A stretch of DNA of 8,326 nucleotides, taken from assembly GCA_943372725.1 (NCBI GenBank), contig CALRZT010000226.1, positions 1-8,326 on the forward strand. The letters are read 5' to 3'. Below are positions 1 to 6,486 of this stretch, piece by piece. The notes under the pieces are model-generated. The model saw only the letters and a list, made by a program, of their open reading frames with translations, did not search any database and was not told where the DNA came from. Made by a program: the position numbers and the translations under genes. Each line of letters begins with the position of its first letter. Positions within the stretch are counted from its first letter, which is position 1. The DNA comes from CAMDHY01 sp943372725. Lineage in GTDB: Bacteria; Pseudomonadota; Alphaproteobacteria; Rhizobiales; Segnochrobactraceae.

Positions 1-1
1 C

Positions 2-58
2 GGCGACAGCCCGTTGGCGGCGATCCGGCCGATCCGGACCCGCAAGCCCGCCAAGTAG
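2..58 (+). CDS. Probable 3' end of a converging gene (partial, unidentified)
   Basis: The first 57 bases read in frame 2 as GDSPLAAIRPIRTRKPAK followed by TAG at 56-58. All 18 sense codons end in G or C, which matches the third-position bias of the clear genes in this window; frame 1 over the same bases has many A/T third positions. This supports a real reading frame whose body lies before the window. The visible tail is short, basic and has no recognisable motif, so no function can be given. It would converge on the dhaL end, with 133 bp between the two stop codons. Confidence 0.45.
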   Translation, partial: GDSPLAAIRPIRTRKPAK

Positions 59-96
59 GGCCGCACTGGGCAGACCCGGCAACAGACACAGCTGGC

Positions 97-156
97 GCCG
101 CCTGCCTCCGGCGGCACGGCTCCTGTCGCCGTTTGCGGTCCGCCGGCACCGCCGGC
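97..156. terminator. Possible bidirectional terminator region between converging genes
   Basis: Two GC-only inverted repeats lie between the converging stop codons. One has arms GCCGCC (97-102) and GGCGGC (110-115) with a 7-nt loop. The other has arms GCCGGC (142-147) and GCCGGC (151-156) with a 3-nt loop. Neither is followed by a run of T on either strand, so they are not classical intrinsic terminators. The case rests on their position after both stop codons and could be chance in such GC-rich DNA. Confidence 0.25.
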
Positions 157-191
157 CAGGGGCGGGTCCTCAGGCTGTGCCCCCGCCGTCG

Positions 192-794
192 CTACCCCAG
201 GCCGTCCAGGATGTCCTTGAACGCGCGCATGCCGGGGTCGTCGAGGCCGATGCTCTTCTCCGCGAAGATGCGGGCGCGGCCGATCTTCGCTGGCTCGCGG
301 CGGAAACGGTCCATCGTTTCGGCCACCGCGCCGCGGGCGGCGGCGAGGATCTCGGCCGGATCGTCGAGCCCCTTCGTCGCCTCGGCGGCGGCGTGGACCA
401 CGTCGAGCACCGTCTTGTCGCCGAGCGAGGCCTTGCCGCGCGTCCGCATCGCCTCGAAGGCGCCTTCGAGCAGTCGTGACACCTCGTTCCACGGCACGTC
501 GGTGCGGCCGCGCGTCGCCTTCGCCGCCGACATCAGCCCGGTCGCGAGCAACGTCCCGTAGCTCGAGCCGGAGACCTTGGTGAAGGCTTGGGCGACCTTC
601 ATCAGGCTCTCGCCGATCTCCGGCGGCAGGCTCGGCAGGCTGGCGACGACCTCGCGGCCACCGCGCACCATCGTCACCCCGAGATCGCCGTCGCCCAACT
701 GGCCGTCGAGGGCGTTGAGCTCGTCGGCAACCGTCTCCATGTGGGCGGCGATGGCGGCGAGCCCGGCCGACAGGGCGGCATGATCGAGCGCCAT
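192..794 (-). CDS. dhaL: DhaL-type (DAK2 domain) dihydroxyacetone kinase subunit, nucleotide-binding
   Basis: This 200-residue protein is a single all-helical DAK2 domain, close to the 210 residues of E. coli DhaL. In the family this subunit holds the nucleotide through Mg ions and passes phosphate to the ketose bound covalently on DhaK, in the cytoplasm. The three metal-binding aspartates are present as D30, D35 and D37 in DGQLGDGDLG, at the same numbering as E. coli as I recall it. The C-terminal GRARIFAEKSIGLDDPG block (172-188) is also typical. Oddities are L38 where E. coli has His, and a nucleotide-side loop reading SGSSYGTL (75-82) that is about three residues shorter than the usual GGASGPLxGT. 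The ATG at 794 lies 2 bp after the dhaK stop, with GGAGGG at 802-807 as ribosome site, so the two subunits are probably translationally coupled. Family assignment is firm; true substrate is unknown. Confidence 0.93.
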   Translation of the reverse strand: MALDHAALSAGLAAIAAHMETVADELNALDGQLGDGDLGVTMVRGGREVVASLPSLPPEIGESLMKVAQAFTKVSGSSYGTLLATGLMSAAKATRGRTDVPWNEVSRLLEGAFEAMRTRGKASLGDKTVLDVVHAAAEATKGLDDPAEILAAARGAVAETMDRFRREPAKIGRARIFAEKSIGLDDPGMRAFKDILDGLG

Positions 795-796
795 CC

Positions 797-1792
797 TCAC
801 ACCCTCCAGAACGCGCACTCGGCCGGCGCGGTGAGGTAGCGCTCGAGGTCGCCGTCGAGCCGGCAGAGCGTGAACGACACGCCGGCCATCTCCATCGAGG
901 TGGCGTAGCGGCCGACGAGCGGCATCACGATGGTGGCGCCGGCGTCCTCGAGCCGCGCCTTCACGCGGCGATAGAGGATGTAGAGCTCCTCCGGCGGCGT
1001 CGCGCCGAGCGAGTTGACGAGCGGCGACAGCCGCTCTCCGCGCACGACCGGCCGGTCGGCGAACAGCATGTCGAGCATCTCGTCGGCGATCTCGTTGGCG
1101 GGGCGAAGCTGGCCGCGGCGCACGCCCGGCTCGCCGTGGATGCCCATGCCGATCTCCATGTCGCCCTCGCCGATCTGGAAGGTCGGCCGGCCGGCGAGCG
1201 GCACCACGCACGGCGACAGCGCCACGCCGACCGAGCGGCAGGCGTCGGCGGCGGCCTGCGCCACGGCGGTCACGCCGTCGAGGTCGAGCCCGGCCTCGGC
1301 CGCAGCACCGGCGATCTTGAAGGCGTAGACCATGCCGGCGACGCCGCGGCGCTTCTCCGCCTCCGCCGTCGGCGCCGAGGCGACGTCGTCGGCGAGGATG
1401 ACCGAGGTGGCGCGGATATCGTCCATCTCCACCATGTCGCCGGCCATGTCGAAGTTCATGATGTCGCCGCCGTAGTTGCCGTAGAGGCGCAGCACGCCGG
1501 CGCCGGCGTGCGCGGCGCGGATCGCCTCGGCCATCTGGTCGGCGGACGGCGAGGAGAACACGTCGCCGACGGCGCAGGCGTCGAGCAGGCCCGGACCGAC
1601 ATAGCCGGTGAAGATCGGCAGGTGGCCGGAACCGCCGCCGGAGACGATGCCGACCTTGCCCGGCCGCGGCGTCCCGGCGCGCGCGATCACGCGGCCGTCG
1701 CCGACCTGGCGGTAGTACTGCGGGTGCGCCTGCACCATGCCGTGCAGGAGCTCGTCGACGTAGCGGGCCGGGTCGTTGAGGATCTTCTTCAT
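797..1792 (-). CDS. dhaK: DhaK-type (DAK1 domain) dihydroxyacetone kinase subunit, ketose-binding
   Basis: This 331-residue DAK1 domain protein should bind a short ketose as a hemiaminal on a histidine and have it phosphorylated by the DhaL partner. The active-site residues can be seen: GGGSGH at 52-57 (H57, E. coli H56), NYGGD at 106-110 (D110, E. coli D109) and GMGIHGEPG at 215-223 (H219, matching the covalent H218). It is about 25 residues shorter than E. coli DhaK (356), the gap falling between DEMLDMLFAD and the SLGATP motif (261-266). GGGSGH is followed by LPIFTGYVG, whereas classical enzymes have EPxHxGYxG, so the pocket rim differs. AGAGG-like ribosome site (AGAGG, 1799-1803) sits 6 nt before the ATG. 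It starts 36 bp after the second permease and is followed directly by dhaL. Related DhaK proteins act on erythrulose, so dihydroxyacetone is only one candidate substrate. Confidence 0.93.
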   Translation of the reverse strand: MKKILNDPARYVDELLHGMVQAHPQYYRQVGDGRVIARAGTPRPGKVGIVSGGGSGHLPIFTGYVGPGLLDACAVGDVFSSPSADQMAEAIRAAHAGAGVLRLYGNYGGDIMNFDMAGDMVEMDDIRATSVILADDVASAPTAEAEKRRGVAGMVYAFKIAGAAAEAGLDLDGVTAVAQAAADACRSVGVALSPCVVPLAGRPTFQIGEGDMEIGMGIHGEPGVRRGQLRPANEIADEMLDMLFADRPVVRGERLSPLVNSLGATPPEELYILYRRVKARLEDAGATIVMPLVGRYATSMEMAGVSFTLCRLDGDLERYLTAPAECAFWRV

Positions 1793-1828
1793 CGTCCGCC
1801 TCTGCGGTTCTTGCGAAAAAAGGGATGG

Positions 1829-2851
1829 TCAGCGGGATCGGCGGAAGCCGAAGCCGTTGACGACCATGACGAGCAGGAGCAACGCCCCCCAGATCAGCTC
1901 CCGGGCGAAGTTCGACACCTGCAGCATGTTGAGGCCGCTCGACAGAAACTGCAGCGACAGCACGGCGAGCACGAGGCCCGCGACGCGCCCGAAGCCGCCA
2001 TAGGGGTTGATGCCGCCGAGCACGCAGATGAGGATCGAGAGCAGCAGGTAGCTCGCGCCGTAGTCGGCCTTCGCCGAGTTCGCCCGGCTCATGATGACGA
2101 GCCCGGCGACCGCCGCGAGCCCGCCGCTGATGATGTAGGTGCGCAACGTCACCGCGAGGTCGTCAACGCCGGCAAAGCGCGCCGCGAGCGGGTTGGTGCC
2201 GAGCATCTGCACCTTCAGCCCGAAGGCGGTGCGGTTCAGCACCACCGCCACCGCCGCCGCCAGCACCGCGAAGATGATGAGCGGAACCGGCACGCCGAAA
2301 ACAGCGCCGTTGCCGATCGTCGCGAAGGTGGCGGGAAAGCCGATGACGGCGCTGCCGCCGGTGATCGCCACCGCAAGCCCGGTGAACATCAGCCCGGTGC
2401 CGAGTGTCGCCAGGATCGGCGGCAGCCCGAAGACGCCGATGGCGATGCCGTTCGCGGTGCCCGCGGCGAGCCCCACCGCCAGCGACGCGACGATGGCGAG
2501 CGACACGGCGAGCCCCGCGTCGGCACCGACGGCTTGAGCGCCGAACAGGCTCGACAGCACCAGCGCCGCCGCGATCGCCGACAGGTTGGCGATGCCGATC
2601 ACCGACAGGTCGATGCCGCCGGTCAGCATCGCCAGCATCATCGCGAGCGCCAGGATGGCGAACTCGGGAAACTGGAACGCCATCGACGACAGGTTCGCCT
2701 CGGAGACGAACCGCCCTCCGGGGGCGAGCAGCGCCATCGCGACGAAGATCAGCACGGTGATGACGGCGAGCCGGCCGGTCTCGGAGAACAGGAAGGCGCC
2801 GGCATCGAAGCGGCGCGGCGGGGCCTTCGCGGTGTTGGTATCGTCCGCCAT
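1829..2851 (-). CDS. Sugar ABC transporter permease 2 (RbsC/BPD_transp_2 family)
   Basis: This 340-residue integral inner-membrane protein is one of two permease subunits of the CUT2-type importer. It is mostly hydrophobic, with about eight to ten membrane segments starting near residue 27, after a hydrophilic cytoplasmic N-terminus. Family motifs are LTGGIDLSV (76-84), a cytoplasmic coupling-loop stretch GLKVQMLGTNPLAARFAGV (211-229) and LGGINPYGGFG (278-288). The reading frame continues upstream into the first permease, but the ATG at 2851 is preferred: it lies 5 nt after that gene's stop, is preceded by a GGGGTGA ribosome site overlapping the stop, and gives the usual family length. The end reads NGFGFRRSR, a typical short basic cytoplasmic tail. 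It probably pairs with the preceding permease as a heterodimer. The imported sugar cannot be deduced from the permease. Confidence 0.93.
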   Translation of the reverse strand: MADDTNTAKAPPRRFDAGAFLFSETGRLAVITVLIFVAMALLAPGGRFVSEANLSSMAFQFPEFAILALAMMLAMLTGGIDLSVIGIANLSAIAAALVLSSLFGAQAVGADAGLAVSLAIVASLAVGLAAGTANGIAIGVFGLPPILATLGTGLMFTGLAVAITGGSAVIGFPATFATIGNGAVFGVPVPLIIFAVLAAAVAVVLNRTAFGLKVQMLGTNPLAARFAGVDDLAVTLRTYIISGGLAAVAGLVIMSRANSAKADYGASYLLLSILICVLGGINPYGGFGRVAGLVLAVLSLQFLSSGLNMLQVSNFARELIWGALLLLVMVVNGFGFRRSR

Positions 2852-2856
2852 CGGCT

Positions 2857-3864
2857 TCACCCCGCCCTCAGGGCGGCGCGCTTCGCCTGGTAGGCGGGCA
2901 CGCCGGTGCCGACGAGGATCAGTGCGCCGATCACCACCATCTGCCAGGTCGAGGGGATGCCGAGCAGGATCAGGCTGTTGTTGACGAGCACGATCAGCGC
3001 CACCCCAAGCAGCGTGCCGGTGATGGTGCCGTAGCCGCCGGCGAGCCGGGCGCCGCCGAGCACCACCGCGGCGATCACCGACAGCTCCAGCCCGACGAGG
3101 TCGAACGGGTTGGCGACGCGGGCGAGCGAGGCGTGGATGATGCCGGCGAGCCCCGACAGGGCGCCGACATAGGCGTAGACGAACACCTGCGCGCCGCGCA
3201 CCGGGATGCCGATGCGGCGTGCGCTCTCGACCGAGCCGCCGATCGCGAAGATCGTGCGGCCGAGCATGGTCCGGTAGAGCAGGAACCAAGTGCCGATGAC
3301 CACGGCCACGAGTGCCGCGAAGGCCCACGGCAGCGAGTAGAAATAGCCGTCGGCGGTGGTGCCGCGGACCATGATCAGCCGCGAGAATTCGCGCAGGCTC
3401 GGCGGCATGTTGGAGATCAGCTGGCTGCCGACGAAGGTGAGCAGGAAGCCGCGGATCAGCGACAGCGTGCCGAGCGTGACGATCAGCGTCGGCAGCCGGA
3501 AGCCGGCGATGAAGACGGCGTTGAGGAGCCCGAGCCCGGTGCCGATGAGGATCGACAGCGCGAAGGCGGCCGGCCACGGTATGTCGATGCCGAGCGAGGT
3601 CAGCGTCAGCGTCGTCGTGTACATGGCGAAGGCGGCGATCGCTGTGAAGCTGACGTCGATGCCGCCGGAGATCAGCACCAGGAGCACGCCGATCGCGAAG
3701 ATGCCGATGACGATCGAGCCGCGCAAAAGGTCGAACAGCGTCGGCAGCGACAGGAAGTTCGGCTGCACGATTGCCGTCACCGCGCAGAAGGCGACGACGA
3801 CCAGCGCCACCAGCGTCTCGTTGCGGGTGAGGTCGAGTTTTGGCATCGCCCGCCCGCCGCTCAT
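2857..3864 (-). CDS. Sugar ABC transporter permease 1 (RbsC/BPD_transp_2 family)
   Basis: This 335-residue multi-spanning inner-membrane protein is the other permease of the importer. Hydrophobic segments run from about residue 17 to 325. Characteristic motifs are LISGGIDVS (64-72), LPTLIVTLGTLSLIRG (124-139), the coupling-loop stretch GRTIFAIGGSVESARRIGI (202-220) and VVLGGARLAGGYGT (267-280). The ATG at 3864 overlaps the stop of the ATPase gene as ATGA, a sign of translational coupling, and GGAAG at 3873-3877 lies 8 nt before it. A second in-frame ATG six codons downstream (3846) follows a GGCGGGCGG stretch and could also serve, so the first six residues are uncertain. The two permeases are clearly related but not identical, consistent with a heterodimeric channel rather than a recent duplication. 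Confidence 0.93.
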   Translation of the reverse strand: MSGGRAMPKLDLTRNETLVALVVVAFCAVTAIVQPNFLSLPTLFDLLRGSIVIGIFAIGVLLVLISGGIDVSFTAIAAFAMYTTTLTLTSLGIDIPWPAAFALSILIGTGLGLLNAVFIAGFRLPTLIVTLGTLSLIRGFLLTFVGSQLISNMPPSLREFSRLIMVRGTTADGYFYSLPWAFAALVAVVIGTWFLLYRTMLGRTIFAIGGSVESARRIGIPVRGAQVFVYAYVGALSGLAGIIHASLARVANPFDLVGLELSVIAAVVLGGARLAGGYGTITGTLLGVALIVLVNNSLILLGIPSTWQMVVIGALILVGTGVPAYQAKRAALRAG

Positions 3865-5360
3865 GCCGCGAGCTTCCGGGCGAGGTCGCCCTCGCTGAGG
3901 CTGCCGCCGGCCACCTCGTCGACGATCCGCCCGGCCTTCATCACCAGTATGCGGTGGCAGGTGCCGAGCACCTCTGGGAGGTCGTCGGAGATGACGATGA
4001 CGCCCATGCCATCCGCCGACAGCCGCGCGACGACCGCGTGGATGTCGGCCTTCGAGCCGATGTCGACGCCGACAGTCGGGCCGTTCAGCACCAGCACCTT
4101 CGGCGCGGTCGCGAGCCAGCGCGCCAGCACGACGCGCTGCTGGTTGCCGCCCGACAGCGACTGCACCGGCGCCTCGGCGTCCGGCGCGACGATGCGCAGT
4201 TGTGTAATCCAGTCAGAGACTTCGCGATCGAGGCTGGAGCGGTCGATGAAGCCGGCCCCAGCGCGGTGGGCGTCGAGGCGCCCGACGGCGATGTTTCGGG
4301 CGATCGACTGCGACAGGAACAGCCCCTCGGTCAGCCGGTCCTCGGGCACGTAGCCGATGCCGGCTGCGATGGCGTCGCGCGGCGAGCCGAGCGCCACGTC
4401 GCGGCCGTCGACGGCGATGCGGCCGGAGTCGAGCGGTAGCAATCCGAACAATGCCTTGGCGAGCGCCGTGCGGCCGGAGCCGAGCAGGCCGGTGATGCCG
4501 AGCACCTCGCCCGACCGAAGCGATAGCGACACGTCGTGCAGCAGGTCGCCGCGATTCAGGCGTTCCACCTCGAGCACCACCGGGCGGCCGGCGGGCAGGG
4601 CGGCCGGCGCCGCCTCCGCGAACGTGCGGCCGGTCATGTGGAAGGCGAGGCCGGCGAGGTCGAAATCGCCGGCCGGCCCCTCGGCGACCTTGGCGCCGTT
4701 GCGCAGCACGACGATCTTCTCGCAGACCTCGAAGATCTCGGCGAGCTTGTGGGAGACGAACAGCACCGCGACGCCGTCGGCGCTGAGACGCCGGATGATG
4801 GCGAGCAGGGAGCGCACCTCGCGCTCGGTCAGCGCCGTCGTCGGCTCGTCCATGACGATCAGGCGCGCCTTCGAGGCGAGCGCCCGGCAGATCGCGACGA
4901 GCTGCTTGTCGGCCACCGACAGCGTGTCGACGCGCCGCTCGAGGTCGATTGCCACGCCGACGCGCTCGAAGGCTTCTGCGGCGATCGCCCGCATCTGCGA
5001 GCGCCGCACCAGCCGCCGGCCCTCCGACAGCTCGGCGGAGAAGGCGACGTTCTCCGCCACCGAGAGGTTCGGAAACAGCGAGAAGTCCTGGAAGATCACC
5101 TGAATGCCGGCAGCGATTGCATCGCGCGGCGACTGCACGCGGTCGCTCGCGCCGTCGATCGCGACGCCGCCGCGGTCCGGCCGGACGACGCCGGACAGCA
5201 CCTTGATCAGGGTCGACTTGCCGCTGCCGTTCTCGCCGGCGAGGCAGACCACCTCGCCGGGGGCGATCGTGAAGCCGACGTCGGAGAGTGCCGTCACGCC
5301 GGCATAGCTCTTCGATACGCCGGTGATCTCGACGAACGGTGCCTGCCGGGTGTCCGGCAT
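3861..5360 (-). CDS. Sugar ABC transporter ATP-binding protein (RbsA/MglA type, two fused nucleotide-binding domains)
   Basis: This 499-residue cytoplasmic ATPase powers the importer and has the normal length for CUT2 transporters. Domain 1 (about 8-245) has Walker A GENGSGKST (42-50, K48), Q-loop Q91, Walker B VMDEPT with E172 and switch H204, but its signature is degenerate (LSVAD, 147-151). Domain 2 (about 260-499) has a Walker A with Arg for Lys (GLLGSGRT, R297, usual in the family), the PEDR motif at 339-342 and a canonical LSGGNQQ signature (402-408). Its Walker B reads VLNGPTVGVD, so the Asp-Glu pair is replaced by N426-G427. Only one of the two ATP sites therefore looks catalytic, formed by domain 1 Walker motifs and the domain 2 signature. 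A ribosome site GGAG (5368-5371) lies 7 nt before the ATG. The gene follows the binding-protein gene and overlaps permease 1 by 4 bp. Confidence 0.95.
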   Translation of the reverse strand: MPDTRQAPFVEITGVSKSYAGVTALSDVGFTIAPGEVVCLAGENGSGKSTLIKVLSGVVRPDRGGVAIDGASDRVQSPRDAIAAGIQVIFQDFSLFPNLSVAENVAFSAELSEGRRLVRRSQMRAIAAEAFERVGVAIDLERRVDTLSVADKQLVAICRALASKARLIVMDEPTTALTEREVRSLLAIIRRLSADGVAVLFVSHKLAEIFEVCEKIVVLRNGAKVAEGPAGDFDLAGLAFHMTGRTFAEAAPAALPAGRPVVLEVERLNRGDLLHDVSLSLRSGEVLGITGLLGSGRTALAKALFGLLPLDSGRIAVDGRDVALGSPRDAIAAGIGYVPEDRLTEGLFLSQSIARNIAVGRLDAHRAGAGFIDRSSLDREVSDWITQLRIVAPDAEAPVQSLSGGNQQRVVLARWLATAPKVLVLNGPTVGVDIGSKADIHAVVARLSADGMGVIVISDDLPEVLGTCHRILVMKAGRIVDEVAGGSLSEGDLARKLAA

Positions 5361-5393
5361 GGTCGCGCTCCGGGGCTGACGGACGGGAGGTGA

Positions 5394-5422
5394 GGGCGGC
5401 CGCGCGACGTCGGCGGCCGCCC
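5394..5422 (-). promoter_or_regulatory. Strong RNA hairpin between the binding-protein and ATPase genes
   Basis: The 72-bp gap contains a perfect 10-bp inverted repeat, GGGCGGCCGC (5394-5403) and GCGGCCGCCC (5413-5422), around a 9-nt loop that itself contains the palindrome CGACGTCG. It starts 10 bases after the binding-protein stop codon in the transcript. No T-run follows, so it is not a standard terminator. In binding-protein-dependent transport operons such hairpins commonly protect the upstream mRNA and lower expression of the membrane genes. That role here is inferred from position and stability. Confidence 0.6.
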
Positions 5423-5432
5423 CGTCACTGGC

Positions 5433-6425
5433 TCAGAACGGGTACTCGGCCATGTTCTCCTTGGTCACGTCGACCCAGGCCTGGCCGTAGAGCACCTTCC
5501 CGTCGAGCGAGAGCTTGTTGTAGCCCTCGACGCCGAGGTCCATGCCGTCCGTCACCGGCTGGCCGTCGATCAGCATGACGGCGAGCTTGTTCATGGCGTA
5601 GCCGGCGAGTGCCGGATCCCAGAACGAGATCATGTCGACGGCGCCTGTCTCGAGATACTGGCTGGCGATCGACGGCAGGCTGGTGCCCATCACGCAGGTG
5701 TCGCCGGCCATGCCGCGCTCTTCCAGCGCCAGCCCGATGCCGCCGACATCGGTGGAGGCGCTGCCCTGGAAGCCGCGCACGTTCGGGAAGGCGCGCAGCA
5801 GCTCCTGCGTCTTCGCATAGGCCTGCTGCTGGTCGTCGAAGGTCTCGTTCTTCGAGCCGACCATCTTCATGTCGGGGAAATTCGCCTTCTGGTAGGCGAT
5901 CGCCGCATCGACCCACTCGTTGTGCGACTTCGACGTCAGCGAGCCGACGAACACGGCGTATTCGCCCTTGCCGCCCATGCACTCGCCGAGCGCCTTCATC
6001 AGGTGCTCGCCATAGGCGCCGTTCTGGAAGGCCTCGATGTCGTAGTCGGCGTTCTGGATGGCAGAGGCCTCGTGGGCCACCACCTTGATGCCGGCATCCA
6101 TCGCCTTCTTCAGCACCGGCTCGACCGCCTCGGGGGCGAACGGCACGATGGCGATGGCGTTGACGCCCTGGGCGATCATGTCCTCGACGAGCTGCACCTG
6201 CAGCTGCGCGTCGGCCTTCGCCGGTCCGACCTGGAAAGCGTTGGCGCCGGTATCGGCGGCGAACTTCTTGACGCCCTCGTCCATGCGGTTGAACCACTGG
6301 ATGCCGCTGATCTTTACGATCGTGGCAATGGTCGGCTTCTTGTCCTGCGCGGTGGCGGTGCCGGCGGCGCCGAAGGCGACCGCGATGGCGGCGGCACCGG
6401 CGAGAAGGATGGTCTTCCTCGTCAT
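5433..6425 (-). CDS. Periplasmic sugar-binding protein of an ABC importer (Peripla_BP_4; LsrB/RbsB-like)
   Basis: This 330-residue secreted protein should capture the substrate in the periplasm and deliver it to the permeases. It begins with a Sec signal peptide: basic MTRK, a hydrophobic stretch, and an ATA-type cleavage site predicted after A26 (TATA|QDKK). There is no lipobox cysteine. The mature part follows the type I binding-protein pattern, with first strand TIATIVKISG, GVNAIAIVPFAP (87-98) and a hinge-region FWDP (268-271). The end, DVTKENMAEYPF, and FWDPALAG resemble LsrB-type proteins more than RbsB. Of the LsrB AI-2 contacts, as I recall them, the lysine is kept (K38) but the others appear changed (E119, S167, H168, G221). 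AGGGAG at 6432-6437 is the ribosome site 6 nt before ATG. It has a 137-bp leader of its own. Confidence 0.93.
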   Translation of the reverse strand: MTRKTILLAGAAAIAVAFGAAGTATAQDKKPTIATIVKISGIQWFNRMDEGVKKFAADTGANAFQVGPAKADAQLQVQLVEDMIAQGVNAIAIVPFAPEAVEPVLKKAMDAGIKVVAHEASAIQNADYDIEAFQNGAYGEHLMKALGECMGGKGEYAVFVGSLTSKSHNEWVDAAIAYQKANFPDMKMVGSKNETFDDQQQAYAKTQELLRAFPNVRGFQGSASTDVGGIGLALEERGMAGDTCVMGTSLPSIASQYLETGAVDMISFWDPALAGYAMNKLAVMLIDGQPVTDGMDLGVEGYNKLSLDGKVLYGQAWVDVTKENMAEYPF

Positions 6426-6440
6426 CGTTCACTCCCTGGC

Positions 6441-6450
6441 CGATCGATCG
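6441..6450. repeat. 10-bp palindrome CGATCGATCG just upstream of the binding-protein ribosome site
   Basis: CGATCGATCG is a perfect palindrome located 15-25 bases before the start codon of the binding-protein gene, next to an A-rich stretch in the transcript (AAAAAACGACAACG). It could be a protein site or may weakly pair in the mRNA. Chance is possible, since GATC-rich palindromes are frequent in such genomes. Confidence 0.25.
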
Positions 6451-6463
6451 TTGTCGTTTTTTG

Positions 6464-6480
6464 CTCCGCGGTGGGCGGAG
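6464..6480 (-). other. Leader hairpin followed by A6 in the binding-protein transcript
   Basis: CTCCGC (6464-6469) and GCGGAG (6475-6480) form a perfect 6-bp stem with a 5-nt loop. In the minus-strand transcript the stem is followed by C and then six A, ending about 30 nt before the ribosome site. With A rather than T after the stem it is not an intrinsic terminator for this operon. It may shield the 5' end of the mRNA or keep the ribosome-binding region unpaired. Confidence 0.3.
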
Positions 6481-6486
6481 GGGGTG

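Noticed and set aside
795..1211. N-terminal extension of the DhaL frame into dhaK
   Set aside because: The extension is an Arg-rich shadow of the dhaK frame; the ATG at 794 follows the dhaK stop with a clear GGAGGG site.
1816..1821. T6 run in the transcript just after permease 2, as a terminator
   Set aside because: No stable stem lies directly before it (only a 4-bp stem about 18 nt away), and dhaK follows immediately.
1136..2893. Very long plus-strand open frame across dhaK and permease 2
   Set aside because: Its product is rich in His, Arg, Asp and Gly without any domain, the usual result of reading the complement of high-GC coding DNA. The minus-strand frames there have clear family motifs.
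2852..3577. N-terminal extension of permease 2 into permease 1
   Set aside because: The added sequence is Arg/His-rich and out of character for a permease, while the ATG at 2851 has its own ribosome site and gives the normal family length.
3133..4353. Other long plus-strand open frames (also near 4536-5393 and 6593-7504)
   Set aside because: They lie wholly opposite well-supported minus-strand genes, have low-complexity composition and no recognisable motifs.
192..6425. A complete AI-2 (Lsr) uptake and processing operon
   Set aside because: There is no LsrK-type (FGGY) kinase, LsrF, LsrG or LsrR, and the binding protein lacks most AI-2 contact residues.
5425..6432. Alternative minus-strand frame of 335 codons over the binding-protein gene
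   Set aside because: It is a frame-shifted shadow with no signal peptide and Arg/Gly-rich composition; the 5433-6425 frame has a signal peptide and binding-protein motifs.
6464..6480. Leader hairpin as an intrinsic terminator after the dehydrogenase gene
   Set aside because: In the operon's direction the stem is followed by A6, not T; the T-run is on the wrong side for either strand.
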